From: JAJFJD01 sp965228695
Lineage (GTDB): Bacteria > Pseudomonadota > Alphaproteobacteria > UBA8366
Length of the DNA stretch: 64,000 nt
NCBI GenBank assembly: GCA_965228695.1
Contig: CBDDIB010000002.1
Coordinates: 3,472,001-3,536,000, forward strand
Reading direction: 5' to 3'
The position numbers were made by a program, and so were the translations under genes. Every line of letters begins with the position of its first letter. The stretch's first letter is position 1. The notes under the pieces are model-generated. The model did not search any database, had not been told where the DNA came from, and saw only the letters and a program-made list of their open reading frames with translations. This document shows positions 41,612 through 49,571 of the stretch, piece after piece.

Positions 41612-41689
41612 GTGGGGAATGCCTTTCTTGATGATTGCGGGAGTTGAATACACGTTCGCCCCGGCGCAAACAAGGAAACCCGCCTGCGG

Positions 41690-43558
41690 CTATTGCGCGC
41701 CGTCGCGAAACTCGGCCAAGGCGTCGGCCACGCGGGCGAGCAGGTCGTCCCAGCGGCGCGGTTCGGATTGGCGGAACAGGCGCATGGCCGGATACCACGC
41801 CGTGTCCTCGCGCTCGCGCTGATAGCGCCAGTCGGGCGTGAAGGGCAGCATCGTCCACACCGGCTTGCCGAGCGCGCCCGCCATATGCACCGTCGTGTTG
41901 GTGATCGAGACGACGATGTCCATCGCGGCGACCTGTGCGGCGAAATCTTCCAGGCTGGCCAACTGATCGATTTTCGGGTCGGTATAGATTTCGACGGCGG
42001 TGCGGTCCCGCGTCTCGGCGATTTCGGCCGAATGGTCGCCGTATTGCAGCGAGACGAACTGTAATCCCGGCATGGTCAGGACCGGATCCCACAGCGCGAG
42101 CGGCGCATTCCGTTCGGGCCGGTGAAGGTTGCCGCTCGCCCAGGCGATCCCCACGATCAACCCGTCGCCCCGGTCCTTGTAGCGGGCGCGGCAGGCCGCC
42201 GTGACATCCGGATCGGCGGAAAGATACGCGGTCGCCGGCGGTTGCGCCGCGGCCAAGTCCGGTTTAAGCCGCCGCGCCAACTCGCTGAACGGTGTCTGAA
42301 AATCGATGTTGTCCGCGGTCAGATCCCGCGCGGGTTTCGGCCGGCGGGGATGCACCGCAATGTCCGGAAAGGCCCGGCTGAACATGCCGGCAAGCCGGGG
42401 GTCGCACTCGACGAGGCAGCGGCCGGCCAAATCCGATAGCTCGGGCAGCATGCTGGCGAAGAGGATTTCGTCCCCCGCGCCCTCGTCGGCCCATGCAAGG
42501 ACGGATCGCCCGGTCAGGTCTTCGCCCTGCCAACGCCGCTGCGGGAAGGGACGGGGCGCCCGGCCGTCGCGCCGCCAGCGCCAGTCGTATTCGCGCCAGC
42601 CTTCGTCGTACTGGCGGTCGAGCAGCAACAGGAGTCCGAGATTGGTATGCGCCTCCGCCGAGTCCGGAAGCTGGGCAAGGGCCGCGCGATAGGCGGCAAT
42701 TGCCTCGTCGACCTTGCCCCGGTCCTCGAGGATGTTCCCGTAGTTGATCGACAGGTCGCCGCGGTGGGGCGCCAGCGCCAGCGCCTTTTCCATCATCCGC
42801 TGCGCGTCGGCGGTGCGGCCTTGTCCTTGCAGCACCCGGGCGAGATTGTTGTGCGCCTCCATCGACAGCGGGTCGGCTTCGATGGCGGCGCGCAGATGTG
42901 TTTCCGCCTCGTCGTAGCGCAGTTGCATCGACAACGCCTTGCCGAGCCCGATCATCGCCTCCACATCGCCCGGCGCGTGGGTCAGTGCTTCGCGGTAGGC
43001 CGCTTCGGCGTCGTCGAACCTTTCCAATGCGTTGAGTGTCAGACCGAGATTGAAATGCGCGTCTACGAAAGCCGGCTCCAACGCAACGGCTTTCGCATAA
43101 TGCGCCGCCGCCTCGTCCAACCGGTTCAGCTCGCGATAGGTATTGGCGAGATTGAAATGGCCATCGGTGAAATCGGCGTCATACCGAAGCGCCTGCTTAT
43201 ATATATCGGCGGCGCGGTCGACGTCGCCGGTCGCGCGCAGCGCACCGCCCAGGACGTTGTAGACGGCCGGTTCCCGGGGAGCCGCCTTGATCGCCTTCTC
43301 CAACAGCGGGATCGCATCGCGCGGCCGCCCATTGTTGAGCAGTATTAATCCGTAGAGGTGGCAGACCTCCGCCAGGCCCGAAACTTCATCCTCGATCGAC
43401 CGCAGGGCCGTTTCGGCCTCTGCCAAATCGCCGGATTGATAGTGCTCGACCGCGTTCTGGAACCGGCTTTGCAACTCGAGAGGCGCAGCGACGATGCTTG
43501 CCGCCGGTCCCTTCTTACGCGCGCCGCGCGCTGCTTGCCGTCGTTGTTGGCGGTTCAT
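41690..43558 (-). CDS. TPR protein with C-terminal glycosyltransferase-like domain
   Basis: The 622-residue protein has a basic N-terminus, R-R-Q-A-A-R-G-A-R-K-K. About eight to nine TPR units run from residue 30 to 320 (A-V-Y-N-V-L-G-G-A-L, F-V-D-A-H-F-N-L-G-L-T). A C-terminal part (about 330-620) contains N-T-T-V-H-M-A-G-A-L-G-K-P-V-W, the C-terminal hallmark of heptosyltransferase/OGT-like GT-B proteins. It is the upstream gene of a pair with the DXD glycosyltransferase. Acceptor unknown. Confidence 0.87.
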   Translation of the reverse strand: MNRQQRRQAARGARKKGPAASIVAAPLELQSRFQNAVEHYQSGDLAEAETALRSIEDEVSGLAEVCHLYGLILLNNGRPRDAIPLLEKAIKAAPREPAVYNVLGGALRATGDVDRAADIYKQALRYDADFTDGHFNLANTYRELNRLDEAAAHYAKAVALEPAFVDAHFNLGLTLNALERFDDAEAAYREALTHAPGDVEAMIGLGKALSMQLRYDEAETHLRAAIEADPLSMEAHNNLARVLQGQGRTADAQRMMEKALALAPHRGDLSINYGNILEDRGKVDEAIAAYRAALAQLPDSAEAHTNLGLLLLLDRQYDEGWREYDWRWRRDGRAPRPFPQRRWQGEDLTGRSVLAWADEGAGDEILFASMLPELSDLAGRCLVECDPRLAGMFSRAFPDIAVHPRRPKPARDLTADNIDFQTPFSELARRLKPDLAAAQPPATAYLSADPDVTAACRARYKDRGDGLIVGIAWASGNLHRPERNAPLALWDPVLTMPGLQFVSLQYGDHSAEIAETRDRTAVEIYTDPKIDQLASLEDFAAQVAAMDIVVSITNTTVHMAGALGKPVWTMLPFTPDWRYQREREDTAWYPAMRLFRQSEPRRWDDLLARVADALAEFRDGAQ

Positions 43559-43637
43559 GTGTTGCCCGATATTCCCGCGACCATCGCGGGCTACCCTGGG
43601 AGAGGGCTACGGGACTGTCAAGGCAGGGAAAGCGCCG

Positions 43638-44339
43638 TTAGGTGCCGCGGAATTCCTCGACCATGTCGGTCAGGCGTTCGATATCGTGAATGATCAGGCA
43701 ATCGTCTTCACGCGTGACCAAATCGGTTCGCGCCAGATCGCCGAGGACGCGGGCGACTGTCTCGCGGGTGGTGGAAACCCGGCTGGCGATATCGCCGTGG
43801 ATGGGGATCGGCTTGATGATGCCGGTATTGTCCTCGTCATTCGTTGACGATTTCGCCAGGCGCAGCAGTTCGGCGTGAACCCGGTTGTTCGCCCCGAGGG
43901 TGCTGAGATCCATGATGCGCTCGGTCGAGGTGCGAATGATCCGCGCCATATGCACCATGATGCGAACCGCCAGTTCTGAATGTTCCAGCAGCAATTCGCG
44001 GAAGGTCTCGTGGGACATCGTCGCGACGGAGGTCGGTTCCAGGGCGACGACATTCGCGGACCGCGGCTGGCTGTCGAGCGCCGCCAACTCGCCGAAGTAG
44101 ATGCCCGACTCCAGATCGTCGAAAGTGACCTCGCGGCCCGACAACGAGTAATTGACGACGCGTACCCGGCCCGACGTGATGAAATACACGTCGCGGCTCT
44201 CGGCCTGACGGTCGATGATCAGTTCCTGTTTCTTGAATTTTTTCCAGCTGCAACGTTGTTCCAGCCGCGCGATATCCTCCGCCGCCAGGTCGCTGAATAA
44301 CTCGACATTCGCGAGTGTATCGGTCTGTCCGTTGCTCAT
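43638..44339 (-). CDS. Crp/Fnr family transcriptional regulator
   Basis: The protein has 233 residues from ATG 44337-44339 with GGGTTGGGG upstream. The N-terminal cyclic-nucleotide-binding fold has F-S-D-L-A-A-E-D-I-A-R-L, G-I-Y-F-G-E-L-A-A-L, R-S-A-N-V-V-A-L-E. A C-terminal winged helix has S-R-V-S-T-T-R-E-T-V-A-R-V-L-G. No FNR-type cysteine cluster is seen, so oxygen sensing through an iron-sulfur cluster is not supported. The effector is unknown. A single gene upstream of the TPR glycosyltransferase. Confidence 0.92.
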   Translation of the reverse strand: MSNGQTDTLANVELFSDLAAEDIARLEQRCSWKKFKKQELIIDRQAESRDVYFITSGRVRVVNYSLSGREVTFDDLESGIYFGELAALDSQPRSANVVALEPTSVATMSHETFRELLLEHSELAVRIMVHMARIIRTSTERIMDLSTLGANNRVHAELLRLAKSSTNDEDNTGIIKPIPIHGDIASRVSTTRETVARVLGDLARTDLVTREDDCLIIHDIERLTDMVEEFRGT

Positions 44340-44473
44340 CCCCAACCCCGTTGCCCCGGCACGCTACAGCATATCCGGGGCAAACCCTAACGCAGTGAAC
44401 CGTATACTACCGAAATTCGCTTAATTTTGGTTTAAGGAACTTGATAGCAAGATTTTGTCCCTTTTATGGCCAT

Positions 44474-44980
44474 TTAGCCGGATAGGTCCATACGTTCATC
44501 GAGGGCAGCGTTTTCGGTGCGCAACCGCCACGCGAGGATCGCAAAATTCGCGATGGAGAAGAGGAGGGCGATTTCCCATGCGCCGAAGGCCAATGGCAGC
44601 AGCGCCACTTCCAGCACGACCACGACGTAGTTCGGGTGCCGCACCCAGCGGTACGGGCCATGGGTGATCAACGGCGTATCGGGCATGTGGATCACCCGCG
44701 TCGTCCAATACCGGCCCAACGTCGCAATGACCCAGACGCGGCCGAGCTGCACGAGTAGATAGACCCCGATCACGGCCCAATAAACCGGCGCGTCCGCCGG
44801 GATAAGGAACGCCATTGCCGCGAGCCATCCCACATGAATGGCGATCATGACGGGATAGTGTCCCGCGCCGATTTCCCGGCCGCCATTGGCAAGAAGCCAG
44901 GCGCCGTTGCGGCGCGACAGCACCAGTTCGCCAAGGCGCTGTAGCGCGACCAACAGGACGATGATTTGGACGGTGGTCAT
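44474..44980 (-). CDS. Isoprenylcysteine carboxyl methyltransferase (ICMT) family membrane protein
   Basis: The 168-residue protein has four to five hydrophobic helices and the ICMT signature H-G-P-Y-R-W-V-R-H-P-N-Y. Its ATG overlaps the upstream type III PKS stop by four bases (ATGA), strong translational coupling. In Bacillus the comparable ICMT-like BpsB methylates the alkylpyrones of the type III PKS BpsA, so O-methylation of a polyketide pyrone is the most economical role. That role is inferred from gene order, not shown in this organism. Confidence 0.9.
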   Translation of the reverse strand: MTTVQIIVLLVALQRLGELVLSRRNGAWLLANGGREIGAGHYPVMIAIHVGWLAAMAFLIPADAPVYWAVIGVYLLVQLGRVWVIATLGRYWTTRVIHMPDTPLITHGPYRWVRHPNYVVVVLEVALLPLAFGAWEIALLFSIANFAILAWRLRTENAALDERMDLSG

Positions 44981-46044
44981 CCGTCTGCGTCCAGTAACAG
45001 GAAGCCGGCCGTAAACCCGGGGCCGAGCGCACCGGCGACCATCTTCCCGTTGACGCCATTTTCCAAGGCCTGCTCGAGCACGAACATCACCGTTGCGGCC
45101 GACATGTTGCCAAAATTGCGCAACACCGACCGGGCGAGTGCAAGGCCGCCCCGCGGCACATCGAATCCATCCTCCAAGGCATCGAGCACCTTAACGCCGC
45201 CCGGATGGAATAGCCATTTCGCGATATCGCCGACCGCAAGGCCGTTGCGCTGCAGGAAAACCTCCATCTCGGGCCGCAATTTTTCACGCACCAACGTCGG
45301 GATATCCCGGCTGAACAAAACGCCCAGCCCGTCGTCTTCGACCCGCCATCCCATGACATCCAGGGAATCGGGCCACGTGTGTTCACCCCATCCCGTCAGT
45401 TTGAGACCGCCGCCGTCACATGCGACAAGGGCGGCCGCTGCGCCGTCGCCGAACAACGCCGTGGCGATTATGTTGCTTTTTGAATGATCGCCCGGGCGAA
45501 AGGTGAGGGAGCATAGTTCGACGACGAGAAAGAGCCAGCGCTCGCCGGGCGCGGCCTTGCTAAGCGCGGCGGCGCGCGCCAATCCCAACACCCCGCCGGC
45601 GCAACCGAAGCCGAAGACCGGCAGACGTTGCAGATTCCGGCGGAACGGCATGCGCTCCATCAAGAGCGCATCGAGACTAGGGGTCGCGATTCCCGTCGTG
45701 GACGCCACAACGATGCCGTCGATGTCTTCCGGCGACATCCCCGCCGCGTCGAGACATTTCCCGGCGGCCTGCTCCAACAGATCGACCGACGTGTCGATAT
45801 AGAGACGATCCCGGTCCCGCCACCCTTTATGATCGCCGAGCCATTCCAATGGCGCGCAGGAATACCGCGTCTCGATTCCCGCATTGTCATAGACCGGCAA
45901 GAGCCGTTCGAACGCACTGCCGCGATCGGCAAAGATAAACCGGCCGAAAGCTTTTACGTCGTCTTGCGCGATTTGGTATTGCGGGACAGCAGTCGCCAAG
46001 GACAGGAGCCGAGGCGTGAGTGACGACGTGTCTGACTTGGTCAT
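44977..46044 (-). CDS. Type III polyketide synthase (chalcone/stilbene synthase family)
   Basis: The 355-residue chain carries the complete type III PKS triad: Cys148 in G-F-G-C-A-G-G, His280 in L-F-H-P-G-G and Asn313 in N-F-G-N-M-S-A-A-T. These homodimers extend acyl-CoA starters with malonyl-CoA to pyrones or resorcinols. Bacterial members near an ICMT-like methyltransferase commonly make alkylpyrones or alkylresorcinols from fatty acyl starters. It is upstream of and translationally coupled to the methyltransferase. Exact product unknown. Confidence 0.93.
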   Translation of the reverse strand: MTKSDTSSLTPRLLSLATAVPQYQIAQDDVKAFGRFIFADRGSAFERLLPVYDNAGIETRYSCAPLEWLGDHKGWRDRDRLYIDTSVDLLEQAAGKCLDAAGMSPEDIDGIVVASTTGIATPSLDALLMERMPFRRNLQRLPVFGFGCAGGVLGLARAAALSKAAPGERWLFLVVELCSLTFRPGDHSKSNIIATALFGDGAAAALVACDGGGLKLTGWGEHTWPDSLDVMGWRVEDDGLGVLFSRDIPTLVREKLRPEMEVFLQRNGLAVGDIAKWLFHPGGVKVLDALEDGFDVPRGGLALARSVLRNFGNMSAATVMFVLEQALENGVNGKMVAGALGPGFTAGFLLLDADG

Positions 46045-46275
46045 TTATCGGGCTACCGCTTCCATGTTCCCCAATATTGCAGGGTTGGCCCGAAAACCAA
46101 GCGGCCGGTTCTCACGTTTTCGTCATGCGCCGATTGAGGAGAGTTGTGTAATTAACGCTTTCTTAAGGAGAAATATTCATCTGTCTTTTGTGTTTGAATT
46201 TGGCGCTGCTGTGCTCATATTAGCGGCATACCGGTTGAGGTACCGCGCCGGGACCCGATAACCGTTAGGATAAGG

Positions 46276-47067
46276 ATGCCGAATAAGCGATCGAATGAGC
46301 CGGAGACCGGTCTGTCAGCGGCGTTGCCGAAATCGCGGCACCCGATTCTGGTGCGGCTGCGCGCTTATTTCCTGGCCGGCATCCTTGTGACGGCGCCCAT
46401 CGCGATCACGCTCGCGGTGGCGTTCTGGCTGATCGATTTCGTCGACAGCCGTGTCGTCCCGCTCATCCCGGTGCAGTGGAACCCGGATACGTATCTGCAC
46501 GAATATTTCGGCGTCGAATTCAGTCTGCCCGGCATCGGCGTCGTCATTCTGTTCATCGCGATCACGCTGATCGGGTGGCTGACGGCCAGTTTCATGGGGC
46601 GGTTCTTGGTCCGCACCGGCGAAACCATCGTCGCACGGATGCCGGTAGTCCGCAGTATCTACAGTGCGGTAAAGCAAATCACCGAGACCGTCTTCCGTAA
46701 CCAATCGGAAGCCTTCCGCCAAGCCGTGCTCGTCGAATATCCGCGGCGCGGACTTTGGACCATTGCATTCATCACCGGAGAAACCGAAGGCGAGGTGCAA
46801 AACCTCACGCAGGAAGATATCGTCAACATCTACGTGCCGACCACGCCCAATCCGACGTCCGGCTTCTTGCTGTTCGTGCCGCGCGAGGACATCGTGTTGC
46901 TCGACATGTCGGTGGACGAGGCTTTCAAGATGGTCGTATCGGTTGGCATGGTGACGCCGGAGGACGAACGCCCCGAGGCGGAACGCAATGTGCCGAAGGT
47001 CTCCGCCCGAACCTATGATGCGCCGGCGCTGCCGGACGACAGTCACCGGCCGCGGCGGGTAAGCTAG
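46276..47067 (+). CDS. DUF502 family inner-membrane protein
   Basis: The protein has 263 residues from ATG 46276, following TAGGATAAGG. Two N-terminal helices (about residues 32-54 and 86-106) precede a cytoplasmic beta-rich domain. The domain contains Y-V-P-T-T-P-N-P-T-S-G-F-L-L-F-V-P and V-L-L-D-M-S-V-D-E-A, the DUF502 hallmarks. Function is unknown. It converges on recG with a four-base stop overlap (CTAG). Confidence 0.9.
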   Translation: MPNKRSNEPETGLSAALPKSRHPILVRLRAYFLAGILVTAPIAITLAVAFWLIDFVDSRVVPLIPVQWNPDTYLHEYFGVEFSLPGIGVVILFIAITLIGWLTASFMGRFLVRTGETIVARMPVVRSIYSAVKQITETVFRNQSEAFRQAVLVEYPRRGLWTIAFITGETEGEVQNLTQEDIVNIYVPTTPNPTSGFLLFVPREDIVLLDMSVDEAFKMVVSVGMVTPEDERPEAERNVPKVSARTYDAPALPDDSHRPRRVS

Positions 47068-49142
47068 CCTGAGCGCAGGTTCGCGACGGCGCTGTCGCGC
47101 TCGAACAAATACAGCAACACTCTCAGCGCCTGACCGCGTTCGTCGGCCAGTTCCGGGTCCCGCGACAAGATGAGCTTGGTATCGTCGCGCGCCGCTTCCA
47201 GCAATTCCTGATGGACCGCCAGATCGGCGAGCCGGAATTCCGGGAAACCGCTCTGCCGCGTGCCGAGAATTTCGCCGCCGCCGCGCAGCCGCAGATCTTC
47301 CTCGGCGATCCTGAACCCGTCGTCGCTCTCGCGCAGGATGCTGAGCCGCGCGCGTGCGGTTTCGGTCAAGGGCGGGGCATAGAGCAAAAGACAGGACGAC
47401 GCGCGTTCCCCGCGTCCGATGCGCCCGCGCAACTGATGCAATTGCGCCAGGCCGAACCGCTCGGCGTGTTCGATCACCATCACCGTGGCCGCCGGAACGT
47501 CGACGCCGACCTCGATAACCGTCGTCGCCACCAGCACGTTTGCGGAGCCGTCGGCGAAGCGCGCCATCGCCGCGTCCTTCTCCTTGCCCTTCATCCGGCC
47601 GTGCACCAACTCGACGGCATCGCCGAGCCGGCTTTTCAGGTCAGCGTAGCGCGCTTCCGCATCGGCAAGATCGCTGACCTCGGACTCCTCGACCAGGGGG
47701 CAGACCCAGTACACCTTCGCCCCGGTCTTGAGCGCACGATCCACACCCGCGATCACGTCCTCGATTCGCGACAGGGGCAGGGTGCGGGTATCGACCGGCT
47801 TCCGTCCGGCCGGCTTCTCCGTGAGTTGCGAGGCCTCCATATCCCCGAAACTTGTCAGCAGAAGCGTGCGGGGAATGGGGGTCGCGGTCATCACTAGGGT
47901 ATCGATCGCGCGCCCCTTCGCGGCCAATGTCAAACGTTGATGCACGCCGAACCGGTGTTGCTCGTCGATGACGGCCAGCATCAGGTTCTGGAACGCCACG
48001 TCGTCCTGGAAAAGCGCGTGTGTGCCCACCGCGATCGGCACCGTGCCGTTGGCCAGGTCTTCCAACACCGCCGTACGCGCGCGGCCTTTTTCCCGCCCGG
48101 TAAGGATGGCGAGGTTTAGCCCGGCCGCGGCGGCGAGGGGCTTGATCGTCGCGAAATGCTGGCGGGCCAGGATTTCCGTCGGCGCCATCAGTACGGCTTG
48201 ACCGCCCGCTTCGACCGCGTTCAGCATCGCGAACAGGGCGACCACGGTCTTGCCGCTGCCGACATCGCCTTGCAGCAGCCGCAGCATCCGCGCTTCCGAC
48301 GCCATGTCGGCGAAGATCTCCGCAAGCGCGTTCTCCTGCGAACCGGTCATCTTGAACGGCAGTGCGGCTTGGACGCGGCTCTTGAGGCGGCCATCGCCGG
48401 TGATCTCGCGGCCCGGCAGTTTCTTCATCTTCTGGCGCACGAGACCCAAGGCCAGTTGATTGGCCAGCAACTCGTCATAGGCCAGCCGGCACCGCGGCGG
48501 GGCGGCCGGCTCGATATCTTTGTATCCCTGCGGTGTGTGCAACGCCTTTACCGCGTCCTGCCAACTCGGCCAGCCCTGACGCGCGATGTAGGCGGCATCC
48601 TGCCATTCCGGTAACACCGGTGCGCGGGAGATCGATTCCCGGATCGCCTTACCCAGCGTCTTCAGCGTCAGTCCGGCGGTCAGGCCGTAGACCGGTTCGA
48701 AGCGGGGCATTTGATCCGCATCTTCCTCGGCGAGGATATAGTCCGGATGTGTGATTTGGAATTCGCCGTTCCATTCCTCGATCACACCGCTGATTATCCG
48801 TTTCTGGCCTTCCGGCAGCGTCCGGTGCAGATAATCCTTCCGCGGATGGAAGAAAATCAGGGTAACGAAACCGCTATCGTCGGCGCAGCGTACTCGATAT
48901 GGCCGTTTACCGTGTCCCGGCATGTGGCTGTCGACGACAAGCGACAGCGTGGCGATTTGACCCGTTGGTGCTTCGGCAATGGAGGGCGACAGGGTCCGGT
49001 CGATCAGATCGCGGGGCAGCTGCCAGAGAAGATCGACGACATTCGTGCCCCCCAATTTGCCGATCAGCGAGGCCATGCGCGGCCCGACCCCCGGCAGCGA
49101 GGTTACCGGCGCGAATAACGGAAACAGGACCTCGGGGCGCAC
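47064..49142 (-). CDS. recG: ATP-dependent DNA helicase RecG
   Basis: The protein has 692 residues when started at GTG 49140-49142. This start is chosen because RecG proteins begin R-P-x-x-L-x-P-L-F-A-P-V-T-S-L-x-G-V-G-P. The longer in-frame extension has no conserved sequence. An OB wedge domain lies at about 50-180. The helicase motifs are present: Q-G-D-V-G-S-G-K-T, D-E-Q-H-R-F-G, T-A-T-P-I-P-R-T and H-Q-L-R-G-R-I-G-R-G. RecG remodels stalled forks and Holliday junctions. The gene faces sdhE and mfd, a conserved alphaproteobacterial neighbourhood. Confidence 0.97.
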   Translation of the reverse strand: MRPEVLFPLFAPVTSLPGVGPRMASLIGKLGGTNVVDLLWQLPRDLIDRTLSPSIAEAPTGQIATLSLVVDSHMPGHGKRPYRVRCADDSGFVTLIFFHPRKDYLHRTLPEGQKRIISGVIEEWNGEFQITHPDYILAEEDADQMPRFEPVYGLTAGLTLKTLGKAIRESISRAPVLPEWQDAAYIARQGWPSWQDAVKALHTPQGYKDIEPAAPPRCRLAYDELLANQLALGLVRQKMKKLPGREITGDGRLKSRVQAALPFKMTGSQENALAEIFADMASEARMLRLLQGDVGSGKTVVALFAMLNAVEAGGQAVLMAPTEILARQHFATIKPLAAAAGLNLAILTGREKGRARTAVLEDLANGTVPIAVGTHALFQDDVAFQNLMLAVIDEQHRFGVHQRLTLAAKGRAIDTLVMTATPIPRTLLLTSFGDMEASQLTEKPAGRKPVDTRTLPLSRIEDVIAGVDRALKTGAKVYWVCPLVEESEVSDLADAEARYADLKSRLGDAVELVHGRMKGKEKDAAMARFADGSANVLVATTVIEVGVDVPAATVMVIEHAERFGLAQLHQLRGRIGRGERASSCLLLYAPPLTETARARLSILRESDDGFRIAEEDLRLRGGGEILGTRQSGFPEFRLADLAVHQELLEAARDDTKLILSRDPELADERGQALRVLLYLFERDSAVANLRSG

Positions 49143-49274
49143 AAATGAACTCGTTCTGAAGGCGGTTTCGATTCGACTCTCGGCAACGAAGTCTAGACTA
49201 CAAACCGGCGCGCAACCATATGACAACGCAAATTCCCGATTTACCTTCACCCCACAACGGCCTATATGCATCCG

Positions 49275-49571
49275 ATGACATCCGACACGGCGGCACAGGG
49301 TACTGACGCGGCTTCGATCCGACTGAAACGGCTCAAGTTCCGCAGTTGGCATCGCGGAACCCAGGAGATGGATCTGCTGCTCGGCCGGTTTGCGGACGCA
49401 CGTCTCGAAACACTTTCGGAACAGGAACTCGATCTCTATGAAGCCGTTTTGGGCCAAGCCGATCAGGATCTTTACGGTTGGGTTACCGGTGAGCAGCCAT
49501 GGCCGACGTCTCTGAGGAATTCCCTGACACAGCAGATAACGGACTTCACGCAGAAGATACCGACCTGCTGA
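49275..49571 (+). CDS. sdhE: Succinate dehydrogenase assembly factor SdhE
   Basis: The protein has 98 residues from ATG 49275; an ATG at 49266 is equally possible. It contains L-K-R-L-K-F-R-S-W-H-R-G-T-Q-E-M-D (the R-G-x-x-E-x-D-x-x-L region of SdhE) and L-S-E-Q-E-L-D-L-Y-E. SdhE promotes covalent flavinylation of SdhA. Its 3' end overlaps the mfd start by about 70 bases, so the two are co-transcribed and probably translationally coupled. No strong ribosome binding site is seen. Confidence 0.92.
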   Translation: MTSDTAAQGTDAASIRLKRLKFRSWHRGTQEMDLLLGRFADARLETLSEQELDLYEAVLGQADQDLYGWVTGEQPWPTSLRNSLTQQITDFTQKIPTC

